A stretch of 64,000 bases of DNA from UBA6136 sp964386975. GTDB taxonomy: Bacteria > Pseudomonadota > Gammaproteobacteria > Methylococcales > Methylococcaceae. Below the pieces are notes generated by a model. It ran no database searches. It was not told where the DNA came from and worked only from the letters and a program-made list of their open reading frames with translations. The translations under genes and the position numbers were made by a program. Location: the NCBI GenBank assembly GCA_964386975.1, contig CAYLUS010000006.1, positions 1 to 64,000 on the forward strand, written 5' to 3'. Below are positions 34,191 through 43,052 of this stretch, in pieces (position 1 is the first letter of the stretch; each line of letters starts with the position of its first letter).

Positions 34191-35798
34191 ATGAAATCCA
34201 GCTGGTTCGACGTCCTCATTATTGGTAGCGGTGCGGCAGGCCTCAGTCTTGCGCTGCGGATCGCCGATCATGCGCGTGTCGGGGTAGTCTCAAAATCCCA
34301 GCTCAAGGAATCCAATACCCTCTATGCGCAGGGCGGGATCTCCGCGGTACTGGATGCCGAGGATTCGATTGAGTCCCACATTCAGGATACCCTGGAGGCC
34401 GGGGCCGGCTTGTGCGATCCGGACATCGTTCGGCTGGTCGTCTCTCAGGGCAAGGCCTGTATCGAATGGCTACTTGAGCAGGGGGTTGCCTTTACCGAGA
34501 TCGAGACCCGCGAAGGCGGCCATCAGCTGCATCTGACCCGCGAGGGCGGTCATACCCACCGCCGCGTGGTGCACGCCGCCGATGCCACCGGACGCGCGAT
34601 TGAGACCTCGCTGGAAGCCCGGGTGCTCCAACACCCCAACATCGAACTGCTGGAATATCACATCGCCATCGACCTGATTACGGCCGGGCGGATGGGCGCT
34701 CAGGGCGATGGCGTTCTCGGCGCTTACGTCCTCGATCAAAACAGCCAGAACGTCCGCACGCTTCGCGCCCGGCATGTGATTCTCGCCTCAGGGGGCGCCA
34801 GCAAGGTTTACCTCTATACCAGCAACCCCGACATTGCGACCGGTGACGGCATCGCGATGGCATGGCGCGCCGGTGCCCGGGTTGCCAACATGGAGTTCAT
34901 CCAGTTCCACCCAACCTGTCTCTACCATCCACATGCCCGCTCGTTTCTGATCTCCGAGGCCATTCGTGGTGAGGGCGGCACATTGATTCTCGCCGATGGC
35001 ACCCGATTCATGCCGAAATTCGACCCAAGAGGCGAACTCGCTCCAAGAGACATCGTCGCCCGAGCGATTGATCATGAAATGAAACGTCTCGGTGCCGACT
35101 GCGTGTTCCTGGATATTTCTCACCGTCCCGCCGACTTCATTCAGGCGCACTTTCCGACGATCTATACCCGCTGCCTGGAACTTGGCATCGACATCACCCG
35201 GGACCCCATTCCGGTGGTTCCGGCGGCACACTACACCTGTGGTGGCATCCTCACCGATGCCCATGCCAATACCAACGTGCCGGGCCTTATGGCCATCGGC
35301 GAGGCTGCCTGTACCGGCCTGCACGGCGCAAACCGGATGGCAAGCAACTCCCTGCTGGAATGTCTGGTGTTTGCCAAGCAGGCTGCTGAGCATATCCTGA
35401 GTACTCTGGACCAAAGACCGGTGCCCGCCGAACTTCCGGAGTGGGATGAGTCACAGGTCACGGATTCTGATGAAGAGGTTGTGGTCGCTCACAACTGGGA
35501 CGAAATTCGCCGCTTCATGTGGGATTATGTAGGCATCGTCCGAACGGACAAGCGTTTGCAGCGGGCGCTTCGACGCATCGAACTGCTCAAGCAGGAAATA
35601 CAGGACTATTACGGCAACTTCAGAGTCACCCATGACCTTCTGGAACTTCGGAATCTGGTCATTATTGCCGAGCTCATCATTCGCTCGGCGCTTCTGAGAA
35701 AGGAGAGCCGAGGCCTCCACTTCACCCTGGATTACCCCCAAAGCGATTTGAAAGCGTCGCCCAAGAACACCGTCCTTGATCCCCACTCACCCCCCTAG
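34191..35798 (+). CDS. nadB: L-aspartate oxidase
   Basis: 535 residues. The FAD-binding motif is VLIIGSGAAGLSLALRIA. The fumarate-reductase-like core has SNTLYAQGGISAVLD, REGGHTHRRVVHAADATGRA, FIQFHPTCLYHP, AAHYTCGGILTDAHA and GLHGANRMASNSLLECLVFA. A helical C-terminal domain ends near ESRGLHFTLDYP. It oxidises L-aspartate to iminoaspartate, the first step of de novo NAD synthesis (with NadA). It is cytoplasmic. Divergence from rpoE is conserved with Pseudomonas. Confidence 0.96.
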   Translation: MKSSWFDVLIIGSGAAGLSLALRIADHARVGVVSKSQLKESNTLYAQGGISAVLDAEDSIESHIQDTLEAGAGLCDPDIVRLVVSQGKACIEWLLEQGVAFTEIETREGGHQLHLTREGGHTHRRVVHAADATGRAIETSLEARVLQHPNIELLEYHIAIDLITAGRMGAQGDGVLGAYVLDQNSQNVRTLRARHVILASGGASKVYLYTSNPDIATGDGIAMAWRAGARVANMEFIQFHPTCLYHPHARSFLISEAIRGEGGTLILADGTRFMPKFDPRGELAPRDIVARAIDHEMKRLGADCVFLDISHRPADFIQAHFPTIYTRCLELGIDITRDPIPVVPAAHYTCGGILTDAHANTNVPGLMAIGEAACTGLHGANRMASNSLLECLVFAKQAAEHILSTLDQRPVPAELPEWDESQVTDSDEEVVVAHNWDEIRRFMWDYVGIVRTDKRLQRALRRIELLKQEIQDYYGNFRVTHDLLELRNLVIIAELIIRSALLRKESRGLHFTLDYPQSDLKASPKNTVLDPHSPP

Positions 35799-35804
35799 GT
35801 GCGC

Positions 35805-36788
35805 ATGAAAGCGATTGCGATCGAGGGATCCGGCCCAGCGGCCCGCCTGGTCACCGCGCATCGACCGCGGCCTGTGCCAAAAGCGGATGAGGTGCTGATC
35901 CAGGTCATGGCGGCGGGAGTCAATCGACCTGATCTTCTTCAACGCCAGGGGCTCTACCCTGCACCCTCTGGCGCCTCCGACATTCCGGGCCTTGAGGTTG
36001 CCGGCTGGGTGCGACAGACGGGAAACGAAGTCACCCGGCTCAGGCCAGGGGATCGGGTCTGTGCGCTTGTCAATGGGGGTGGCTACGCCGAATTTGTAAC
36101 CGCACCCAAGGACCAGTGCTTCGGTCTTCCTGATGGCCTCGGATTCCGGGAGGCTGCCGGCCTTCCAGAGGCGCTTTTCACGGTATTTGCCAATGTCTTT
36201 GAGATGGGCCGGCTTATCGCCGGAGAAACCCTGCTGATTCAGGGCGGCACCAGCGGTATTGGCCATCTGGCGATCCAGATGGCCCATCAGGCCGGCGCCC
36301 GCATCATTGCTACAGCCTCGACCGCCAAAAAGCTCGATGCCATTGACAGGCTGGGTGCCACACCCGTCAGTTACCGCGAGGCCGCGTTCAAGGACCGACT
36401 TCAAGAGGCCGCAGGCCCGGGCGGCATTGATGTGATTCTGGACATGGTGGGCGCGCCCTACCTTGCCATGCATCTCGACCTTCTCAATCCCGGGGGGCGC
36501 CTCCTCCTTATCGCAGGGCAAGGCGGATTCAAGTCGGAAATCAACCTTCGCCGTATTCTGACCCGTCGGCTGACGGTGACCGGCTCAACCCTGAGATCGC
36601 GATCGCCGGAGTTCAAGGCGCATCTGGCCCAGGGTCTATTACAGCGGTTCTGGCCGCGGGTCGAAACCGGCGACATCAAGCCCCTGATTCACGCCGTTTT
36701 TCCCCTCGAGGAGGCTGAGCAGGCTCAGGCGTTCATGGCTTCCGGCCAGCACATAGGCAAAATCATTCTGGAGCCTGACCATGGTTAG
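35805..36788 (+). CDS. NAD(P)H quinone oxidoreductase, PIG3/QOR family
   Basis: About 327 residues from the ATG at 35805; a GTG at 35799, right after the nadB stop, is an alternative. It is a zinc-free medium-chain reductase. Markers are the GroES-like start with AAGVNRPDLLQRQGLYP, PGLEVAGWV, GYAEFVTAP, LPEALFTVFANVFE, the nucleotide-binding GGTSGIGHLAIQMAHQAG and IATASTAKKLDAIDRLGA. PIG3-type enzymes reduce quinones with NADPH. It is immediately downstream of nadB and overlaps the next gene (ATGGTTAG), so the three form an operon. The physiological substrate is unknown. Confidence 0.88.
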   Translation: MKAIAIEGSGPAARLVTAHRPRPVPKADEVLIQVMAAGVNRPDLLQRQGLYPAPSGASDIPGLEVAGWVRQTGNEVTRLRPGDRVCALVNGGGYAEFVTAPKDQCFGLPDGLGFREAAGLPEALFTVFANVFEMGRLIAGETLLIQGGTSGIGHLAIQMAHQAGARIIATASTAKKLDAIDRLGATPVSYREAAFKDRLQEAAGPGGIDVILDMVGAPYLAMHLDLLNPGGRLLLIAGQGGFKSEINLRRILTRRLTVTGSTLRSRSPEFKAHLAQGLLQRFWPRVETGDIKPLIHAVFPLEEAEQAQAFMASGQHIGKIILEPDHG

Positions 36789-37560
36789 GTGGGTCACCTC
36801 CCTAATTGCCCTGGCCTTGAGTCCCATGCTTTCAGCCGATCTCGCCAAAGGGCTTGATGCGGCCGCCGCCAGCAAATGGAATGAAGCTTACAAGGAGTTC
36901 AAACAGTCGGCCGAACGCGGCAATAGCAGTGCGCAGGTCAATCTGGGCAATCTGTACATGAAGGGGCTGGGGGTCGAACAAAGCTACCTTCAGGCCCTGA
37001 AGTGGTACGAGAAAGCCGCGCTGTTGGGAAACCCCGTTGGCCAGGCCAAGATGGGGATCCTTTATTACTATGGCCTTGGGGTCTCCGAGGACGCGGCCAA
37101 AGCCGTCGAATGGTTCATACGCGCCGCCGACCAGGGTGATGCGGAAGCGGCCCTGGTTCTGGCCCAACTCTACCTTGGGGGCGAGGGGATTAACCGAAAC
37201 CCCAAAGAAGCCTACCTCTGGTCATCGGTCGCCGCAGAACTTGGCAAGTCAGACGCCACAGTGCTACGCGCAGAACTGGCAAGGGAACTTTCCCCGAGAG
37301 ATCTCGAGGAGACGCTGACACGGCTTTCAGCCTGGCTTGAGCAGCACAGCCAGCGCCTTGAAAAGGCGCAGCGATTAACGGCCAAGCCCCCTAACCAAGA
37401 GACAACTCCCCCGCCTGAGGGCCCATCGCCCGGGAGAGCCAAACCCCCGAGGGACCCGGCGAAGCAGGTGGGTCCCTCAGAGAGCAAAGGGGAGCCGAAT
37501 CTCCTTGATCTCCAGAATCCGCTGGATTCTTTGAAGAAAACCGATCAGCTGCCGAAATGA
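36781..37560 (+). CDS. Sel1-repeat protein with signal peptide
   Basis: 259 residues. A short hydrophobic N-terminus (WVTSLIALALSPMLSADL) is a probable Sec signal. About four Sel1-like repeats follow (SSAQVNLGNLYMKGLGVEQS, PVGQAKMGILYYYGLGVSED, AEAALVLAQLYLGGEGINRN). A Pro/Lys-rich disordered tail begins near residue 200. Sel1 proteins usually mediate protein-protein contacts in the envelope. Its start overlaps the quinone reductase stop, and its last 16 bases overlap the convergent ppnP gene. The function is unknown. Confidence 0.8.
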   Translation: MVRWVTSLIALALSPMLSADLAKGLDAAAASKWNEAYKEFKQSAERGNSSAQVNLGNLYMKGLGVEQSYLQALKWYEKAALLGNPVGQAKMGILYYYGLGVSEDAAKAVEWFIRAADQGDAEAALVLAQLYLGGEGINRNPKEAYLWSSVAAELGKSDATVLRAELARELSPRDLEETLTRLSAWLEQHSQRLEKAQRLTAKPPNQETTPPPEGPSPGRAKPPRDPAKQVGPSESKGEPNLLDLQNPLDSLKKTDQLPK

Positions 37561-37859
37561 CAGACGTAGTCGAGCGTTTCCAGCGTTTCGATATCAAAGC
37601 GACTGTTACCGGGCACACTGAAGGACTGGCCAGGGCCGAATTCCGAAGAAACCGCCGCATCGCCAATCCGCACCTTGCAACGGCCGGCTACGATTTCCAT
37701 GATTTCAGGCGCCCCGGTTTCAAATGTCAGCGTGGAGGGAAAAATCACGCCGATCGTCTTGCGCGTCCCGTCCTCGAACAACACCGTATGGCTGACGCAC
37801 TTGCCGTCAAAATAAATGTTGCTCTTCTTTACAACGCTCACCTTGTCAAATTGACTCAT
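37545..37859 (-). CDS. ppnP: Pyrimidine/purine nucleoside phosphorylase (PpnP)
   Basis: 104 residues of the DUF1255 cupin family. Characteristic pieces are VKKSNIYFDGKCVSHTVLFE, RKTIGVIFPSTLTFETGAPE, MEIVAGRCKVRIGD and GQSFSVPGNSRFDIE. The family phosphorolyses many nucleosides to base and ribose 1-phosphate. It is a small cytoplasmic protein of standard length (E. coli 94). It overlaps the 3' end of the convergent Sel1 gene by 16 bases. Confidence 0.93.
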   Translation of the reverse strand: MSQFDKVSVVKKSNIYFDGKCVSHTVLFEDGTRKTIGVIFPSTLTFETGAPEIMEIVAGRCKVRIGDAAVSSEFGPGQSFSVPGNSRFDIETLETLDYVCHFGS

Positions 37860-37915
37860 CGCTTGCCTCGTTATTGGGAATGTTCAGTGGGTCCGATCTG
37901 ACCGCCACGACAGGC

Positions 37916-38443
37916 TCAGATCAGAATGATCAAGATCAGGATCACGACGGCTCCGCCGAGAATCCGATAAGGCCAGGACAGTATTTCCCAGGCGCCTTTG
38001 ACCTCCAGAATGCGAATCTGTCCCCATCGCACCATCCGGCACCAGATCCGGGTCCTGAAGTATTTATAGAGAAACCGAAGCCCAATCAGGATCAGCAGGA
38101 TCTTGAGGGGCGTTAGACCAATTGCTGTCGCAATCTCGGCATAGCGGTCAGCATCATAGGGAAAATGGTGTTCGAGCCAGTCTTCCAACTTGTCTTCGAG
38201 CAGTTCTTCAGGCGCTTCAATCAGCACCAGCCAGATTTTTTCGAGGATCTTGAACAGAATCTCAATCAAGTCCATTCCGAAATCGAGGAAGACCTCCCAT
38301 AGCGCGATCAGCGCAACCAGGATGCCACTGAACCAGAGGAGCGGCTTCCAGCTCGGCTCGATCGCCTCGATTTCTTCAGGGGTCAGAGCATGGGCGCTGC
38401 ATTCATCTTTGACATCCGGTTCATCAATGGGTGATTGCGCCAT
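37916..38443 (-). CDS. Hypothetical acidic membrane protein
   Basis: 175 residues of no recognised family. A ~30-residue acidic, soluble start (EEIEAIEPSWKPL) is followed by a membrane segment (LLWFSGILVALIALWEVFLD). Next comes an amphipathic acidic helix region (IEAPEELLEDKLEDWLEHHF). Two more hydrophobic segments follow, LTPLKILLILIGLRFLY and YRILGGAVVILILIILI, the latter ending the protein. Its start faces the divergent ATPase gene across ~400 bases. A role cannot be assigned. Confidence 0.65.
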   Translation of the reverse strand: MAQSPIDEPDVKDECSAHALTPEEIEAIEPSWKPLLWFSGILVALIALWEVFLDFGMDLIEILFKILEKIWLVLIEAPEELLEDKLEDWLEHHFPYDADRYAEIATAIGLTPLKILLILIGLRFLYKYFRTRIWCRMVRWGQIRILEVKGAWEILSWPYRILGGAVVILILIILI

Positions 38444-38842
38444 GGGAGGGATTTCAGTGAAATGAGAGGGTCTTAAAAAAGCCGTCGAGAATACCGGTGA
38501 AAGCAGCCCGATTCAAGATTCAGTGGACGTCAAAATCGATCTTCTAAGCCCGCGGGTGCTAGCACGGATCCATGATCTGACGGGCCATTTTCAACACGCT
38601 GCAGGCCGAGTTTCGGATCCCCCGCAACCAAAGCCTCAGGTTACCCACATCAGGGCGCCAGATCTTGGAGCCGGCGCGTTCTGATTCGTTCAGTTGTGAT
38701 ATAGTTCGCGGGCGCGATCACCGGGCAAATCCTGAATCTGAGGGATCCGGCTCGAAGGATCCGCCCATACTTCAAAAAAACGCGCTCCAGACCAAGAGGC
38801 CCATAGCAAGAGCCCCCGCCCAGTAATATCCCCGAGAGCCTC
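38444..38842. other. 400-base divergent intergenic region
   Basis: This lies between the acidic membrane protein (minus) and the P-loop ATPase (plus). No reading frame here looks coding. A TATAGT at 38699-38704, about 140 bases before the ATPase ATG, could be a -10 box, but no good -35 accompanies it. GGATCCGG/CCGGCTCGAAGGATCC-like short repeats near 38740-38760 give weak inverted symmetry. Otherwise I see nothing definite. Confidence 0.35.
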
Positions 38843-40141
38843 ATGGAAATCAAAGAGTGGCTGCAGGTATGGCAGTTCGAACATAATCCGTTCGTCATCT
38901 TCGATGCTGACAGGGACCCCTATCTTCAGACCTCGATGGTCGAAAACACCTCACTGCGTTCAGTGCTGGTTCACATCGAGAACCCGACCCCTTATGTCAT
39001 CTTCGCGATTCGCGGGGCCGGGAAATCCTCCATGCGCATCGACACGGAGCGCTACCTGAATGATTACCGGGATCAGGTCCTGGTCATTTCCTACGTCGAA
39101 TTCAATGAACTGCTTGCGGAAGTCGCACGCACCCGCAACCTGCCGCTCGAGTATGCCTTTGAGCGATCCGCGATCACCCGTCTGTTCAAGGGCAAGAAGG
39201 AAATCCCGCTAAGCAGGGATGCCAAGATCACCCTTGATGATCACCTCGACATGATTCTGAAACTGGGCGTTGAGGAGCTTTACAAAACGATCATCGACAC
39301 CCCGAGAGAAGATCTCCTTAAGAACAACCGGGAAATTGCGGAAAAATTCATTCTGCTGACCGCCCTCTACTCTTCGCCCAACGACCTCTCGAGCAAGATC
39401 GCAACGCTGCGACGCCTGATCCAGTCATCGGGCTACGAGCGCAAAGTGCCCTTCTTCATCACCAAGCAGGCCAAGCGCATTGCCAGCGAGATCTACCGCA
39501 ACATCCGGGGTGTACCAGTCTCCCTTGAGGGCATGGTCAAGACGATCAAGGAAATCGGGGTCGGCCTTTTTGAATTTCATGGCATTCCCCGCAACACGGA
39601 AAACCGCTTCACCCTGCTTAAAGGTTTCATGGAGCTGGTGCGCTACTTTGGCCTGAGCGGTGTCTATCTCCTTGTGGATCGTGTTGACGAACCGACCAGC
39701 ATCAAGGGTGACCCCGAAAAGATGCGCGAACTGGTGACGCCGATCCTCGATGATCAGCTGTTCCAGATCGACCATCTGGGAATCATCCTGTTCCTCCCCT
39801 ACGAACTCCACGATCTTAAAAAGTATTACCGCAGCGATCGTATCAAGACGATCTCTTCGATCAACTGGTCTCCGGATAACATGATCCGACTGATCGAAAA
39901 ACGCATGAACGTCGGACGCAAACCTGGCAGCCCGCCGCTGCATCTCTCTGACATTTTCGAGGACGAGGGAGAAAGCAAAGCCAATTTCATCGTCCGGCAG
40001 TTGACCCCAAGAAATGCCTTCAGACTCCTGAGCATCATCCTTGAAGAGCACTGTCAGACCGTGATCTATGGCGTCAAGATTTCGACAGAAGTCTATGAGT
40101 CGGCCGTCCAGCGCTACCTGATCGAAAAAGAAGGCTATTGA
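38843..40141 (+). CDS. Unclassified P-loop ATPase (AAA/STAND-like)
   Basis: 432 residues, soluble. It opens with LQVWQFEHNPFVIFDADRD. A Walker A is at AIRGAGKSS (residues 55-63) and a hydrophobic Walker B-like strand at VYLLVDRVDE (274-283). Further on, LFLPYELHDLKKYYRSDRIK may hold a sensor-type Arg. The C-terminal part (QLTPRNAFRLLSIILEEHCQ ... YESAVQRYLIEKEGY) resembles the winged-helix or lid end of ORC/STAND-type ATPases. I cannot place it in a named family. It is a single gene with a long leader, convergent with the next gene with one base between stops. Roles in signalling, DNA transactions or defence are all open. Confidence 0.7.
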   Translation: MEIKEWLQVWQFEHNPFVIFDADRDPYLQTSMVENTSLRSVLVHIENPTPYVIFAIRGAGKSSMRIDTERYLNDYRDQVLVISYVEFNELLAEVARTRNLPLEYAFERSAITRLFKGKKEIPLSRDAKITLDDHLDMILKLGVEELYKTIIDTPREDLLKNNREIAEKFILLTALYSSPNDLSSKIATLRRLIQSSGYERKVPFFITKQAKRIASEIYRNIRGVPVSLEGMVKTIKEIGVGLFEFHGIPRNTENRFTLLKGFMELVRYFGLSGVYLLVDRVDEPTSIKGDPEKMRELVTPILDDQLFQIDHLGIILFLPYELHDLKKYYRSDRIKTISSINWSPDNMIRLIEKRMNVGRKPGSPPLHLSDIFEDEGESKANFIVRQLTPRNAFRLLSIILEEHCQTVIYGVKISTEVYESAVQRYLIEKEGY

Positions 40142-40142
40142 T

Positions 40143-40691
40143 CTAGCGGCCTGCCAGCCAGAGTCGGAGCCGGATGGACCACTCGGTGGTGTAACCCCGG
40201 CTCACGGACGCTACCCGCCCCTCAGGATCAATGAAAAACAAGGCGGGCACACCCACCACACCGTAGGCTTGCGCCAGTCGCCCATCTGCATCGACCACCG
40301 CCCTTACACGAAAGTCATGGGCATCCTGGTAGGCAGTCACCGTCCGGGGATCCCCCGATGCGAGCGCCACGGTCACCACCGAGGCGCCCGACGCCTCAAG
40401 GGAATTGAGCGTGCCTTGCATCAAGCGGCACACCCCGCACCAACTGCCCCAAAAGTAAACCAGCGCCGGCTTCGGTACGCTCTCAAGCCCCGCAAATGCG
40501 TGCCCATCTGCCAGCGTGCCCGTCAGCTCAGGCGCCCTGCCGCTCGACACCATGCCCCGCTGAGTCCAGAGCGAAATCAAAACAACCGCCAGCCCGGTCA
40601 GAAGCCACGCCCTGAGTGAACGCCCGTTCAACACCGCCGTCAGGTGCCCTTGAACAGAAGGAACAGCCCCGCTCCTTCGCGCTTCAACCAT
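40143..40691 (-). CDS. Membrane-anchored thioredoxin-like protein (ScsD/TlpA-like)
   Basis: 182 residues from an ATG inside the preceding metallopeptidase gene; a GTG at 40634, right after that gene's stop, would give ~163 residues and is a real alternative. One membrane segment (LRAWLLTGLAVVLISLW) anchors a periplasmic thioredoxin fold. The active site is VYFWGSWCGVCRLM, with the cis-Pro in VGVPALFFIDPEG. The WCGVC motif is as in ScsD-type protein disulfide oxidoreductases. It probably handles disulfides of envelope proteins; the partner is unknown. Confidence 0.82.
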   Translation of the reverse strand: MVEARRSGAVPSVQGHLTAVLNGRSLRAWLLTGLAVVLISLWTQRGMVSSGRAPELTGTLADGHAFAGLESVPKPALVYFWGSWCGVCRLMQGTLNSLEASGASVVTVALASGDPRTVTAYQDAHDFRVRAVVDADGRLAQAYGVVGVPALFFIDPEGRVASVSRGYTTEWSIRLRLWLAGR

Positions 40692-41371
40692 TGCCGCTGC
40701 AGCTTCCAGTCGGGCAAGTGGGCCTCCACCAGCTGCCAGAATGCCGGCGCGTGGTTGCGGTGGCGGATATGACAGATTTCATGGACAACGACATATTCCA
40801 GCACCTTGGGAGGCGCGAAAGCCAGAAGCCAATTGAGGTTCATGTCATTATGGGAACCAAGGCTACCCCAGCGGGTTTTCATGCGCTTGATCCTGATTTC
40901 CCGTGGGACCAGACTGAACTGGTCGGCGTACATGCACACGATCCGATTAGCCTCAGCCCGCATCCAGCGGCGGACCCAGGCATAAAGAGCGGCCTCAATC
41001 TGCACCGATACCGGCCTTGGATCGTGTGCACGCAACCGAATCACAAAGTCGCCCTCGGGTTTTCGGGAAACGCTGAGGCGCTGGCCCGACTCATCCAGAA
41101 TACAGATCGCAACGGATTGCCCCTGAAAAGGGATCCGGTCACCGGATTGAAGGGGCCGAGACACGGCGGGCTGCACCCAGCCTGAGCGCTTGCGCATCTC
41201 ATCCAGTTTCCCAAGGCCCCATGTCAGATGCTGGCGCGCAAAGCGGATGGCTTCGGCCTCCGGAAATCGCATGGGCACCACCAGTTCAAGACCTGAGGTT
41301 TTCACCACCAGCCGCAGCATCCGCGCCCGGGCACTGCGCCTCAAGGTGATGGTTCCGTTCAGCGCCTCCAT
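40640..41371 (-). CDS. YgjP-like (DUF45/M48-related) zinc metallopeptidase
   Basis: 243 residues. The family core is RRSARARMLRLVVKTSGLEL near the start, IRIKRMKTRWGSLGSHNDMN and the zinc site VVVHEICHIRHRNHAPAFW (HExxH-like HEICH with a further His). Homologues (E. coli YgjP) are single-domain SprT/wss1-like metallopeptidases linked to UTP pyrophosphatase-like or DNA-protein-crosslink functions; the exact substrate is uncertain. There is no signal peptide, so it is cytoplasmic. It is three bases after greB. Confidence 0.85.
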   Translation of the reverse strand: MEALNGTITLRRSARARMLRLVVKTSGLELVVPMRFPEAEAIRFARQHLTWGLGKLDEMRKRSGWVQPAVSRPLQSGDRIPFQGQSVAICILDESGQRLSVSRKPEGDFVIRLRAHDPRPVSVQIEAALYAWVRRWMRAEANRIVCMYADQFSLVPREIRIKRMKTRWGSLGSHNDMNLNWLLAFAPPKVLEYVVVHEICHIRHRNHAPAFWQLVEAHLPDWKLQRQWLKREGAGLFLLFKGT

Positions 41372-41374
41372 GGC

Positions 41375-41890
41375 TCAACTCCGGCCCGACTGAAGACGCT
41401 CGGAACAGGCAATGCCGGTGATCTCGATTTCAGTGTCACCCAACGGTCGTCGCCAGGTCACCTGATCGCCAATCGATTGCCCCATGAGTGCCTTGCCCAA
41501 CGGGGAGACCCAACTGATCAAGCCTTGGCCGGCATCTGCCTCATCTTCACCCACCAGCGTTGCATGGCGCCTGGCACCCGTCTCATCCTCAAACGTCACG
41601 GTCGCACCCAACTGGACTCGAGTCAGCACCGATGGCGGCCTTCGAATCACGATTGCACGCGCCAGGCGCTCGTTAAGGTAAGCCAGATCCCGATTGATTT
41701 CCTTGATGCGTCCCTGACCGGCCATGCCGTCGAGAACCTCAAGGCGCTCTCGTTCTTTGACGAGCGCGTGCACCTGATCTGACAATGCCTCGAATCCGAC
41801 CTGCGTGATGTAGTTCGGGTGAGGGCTTGAGACTCTGAGCGAGGGAAGGTTAGGTTCCCCTTCCTCCTCTTTCACGAAGGCACGGCTCAT
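41375..41890 (-). CDS. greB: Transcription elongation factor GreB
   Basis: 171 residues. The N-terminal coiled coil is NYITQVGFEALSDQVHALVK...EVLDGMAGQGRIKEINRDLA, with conserved acidic residues expected near the tip. The C-terminal FKBP-like domain has VQLGATVTFEDETGA, ISWVSPLGKALMGQSIGDQV and TEIEITGI. The MSRAF start and longer coiled-coil start point to GreB rather than GreA. It rescues backtracked RNA polymerase by transcript cleavage. It is one base from the lpxB stop. Confidence 0.9.
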   Translation of the reverse strand: MSRAFVKEEEGEPNLPSLRVSSPHPNYITQVGFEALSDQVHALVKERERLEVLDGMAGQGRIKEINRDLAYLNERLARAIVIRRPPSVLTRVQLGATVTFEDETGARRHATLVGEDEADAGQGLISWVSPLGKALMGQSIGDQVTWRRPLGDTEIEITGIACSERLQSGRS

Positions 41891-41891
41891 T

Positions 41892-43052
41892 TCAGGAAAC
41901 CACTGCCGGCCTATTCAAAAGGTCAGCCGCGAGACGGGCGAGGGCTTTCGAGCCATCGCGCGACCCCAGCTTTTCCTTGACCTCCAAAAGCGCTTGCGTC
42001 ATCCGGGTCCGATAGTCAGCATCATCCAGGATTTTTGCAATTTCATCGGCCATGTTGGCCGCCGTTGCCTCGTGCTGAATGAACTCCCGCACGATGCCCC
42101 TGCCGGCCAGAATGTTGGGAAGTCCGATGAAGGGCACCTTGACCAACAGCCGTCCCAGCCAGTAACTCAGGGCCGACAGGCGATAGACAATGACCATGGG
42201 CCGATGCAGCAAGGCCACCTCAAGGGTGGCCGTTCCTGAAACCGTGATCACCGCATCACACAGTTGCAGGGCGTTGTAATCCTGTCCGCGAATCCTCTCG
42301 ATCGGGAGATTCTGCGCTCCAAGAGCGACATCCAGTGTCTCATCCTGAAGGCTTGCCGCCTGAAACAGCAGGAAACGAGTGTCGGGATGCGTCTCCCTCA
42401 AGGCCTTGGCCGCCTCAAGGATAACCGGTAACAGACGCCGGATTTCATTGGTCCTGCTGCCTGGAAGGAGCCCCACCAGGGGTCCCGTGTCCGGCAAACC
42501 CAAGGCCAGACGCGCATCGTCCTTCGCAAGGCTGGGATGCACCTTGCCCGCCAAGGGGTGCCCCACATAGGTCGCAGGTACGCCATAAGCCTCATAGAAC
42601 GGCAGTTCAAACGGAAAAATGACCGCCATGTGATCGATAATCCGGCCATATTGCTCCACCCGACCTGGACGCCAGGCCCAAACCTGGGGACTGACATAGA
42701 AGAGGACCTTGATACCCAGTGACTTGGCGGTCTTGGCCAGACGAAAATTGAATTCCTTGTAATCCACACAGATCAGCAGATCCGGCCGCCGGGAGGCGAG
42801 GGTCTGCTGCATCTGCCGCAGCGCGGCGCGAATTTCGCGATAGTGTCTCAGTACCTCAATGAGCCCGATAACGCCGATGTCCCTCGAGTCAAACACCAGC
42901 TCCACGCCGGCTTCACGCATTGCATCGCTGCCCATACCCAGGGCAGAGACATTCGGCATCAGGGCCTTGAGTTCCCGATAAAGGCTCGCCGCATGGCGGT
43001 CACCCGAGGCTTCGCCCGCCGACAGCATCACCAAAGGGTGCGATTCGCTCAT
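41892..43052 (-). CDS. lpxB: Lipid-A-disaccharide synthase
   Basis: 386 residues of GT19. Markers are VMLSAGEASGDRHAASLYRELK, KVLFYVSPQVWAWRPGRVEQ, VIFPFELPFYEAYGVPATYVGHPL, LLPGSRTNEIRRLLPVILEA and VTVSGTATLEVALLHRPMVIVYR. LpxB condenses the UDP-activated diacyl sugar with lipid X to form the beta-1',6 disaccharide. Here the neighbouring gnnA and gnnB predict sugars with 3-amino groups. Its start overlaps the gnnB stop by four bases. Confidence 0.96.
   Translation of the reverse strand: MSESHPLVMLSAGEASGDRHAASLYRELKALMPNVSALGMGSDAMREAGVELVFDSRDIGVIGLIEVLRHYREIRAALRQMQQTLASRRPDLLICVDYKEFNFRLAKTAKSLGIKVLFYVSPQVWAWRPGRVEQYGRIIDHMAVIFPFELPFYEAYGVPATYVGHPLAGKVHPSLAKDDARLALGLPDTGPLVGLLPGSRTNEIRRLLPVILEAAKALRETHPDTRFLLFQAASLQDETLDVALGAQNLPIERIRGQDYNALQLCDAVITVSGTATLEVALLHRPMVIVYRLSALSYWLGRLLVKVPFIGLPNILAGRGIVREFIQHEATAANMADEIAKILDDADYRTRMTQALLEVKEKLGSRDGSKALARLAADLLNRPAVVS

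Noticed and set aside
40139..40145. Terminator between the ATPase and thioredoxin genes
   Set aside because: The convergent stops are one base apart and no hairpin with a T-run is visible on either side.
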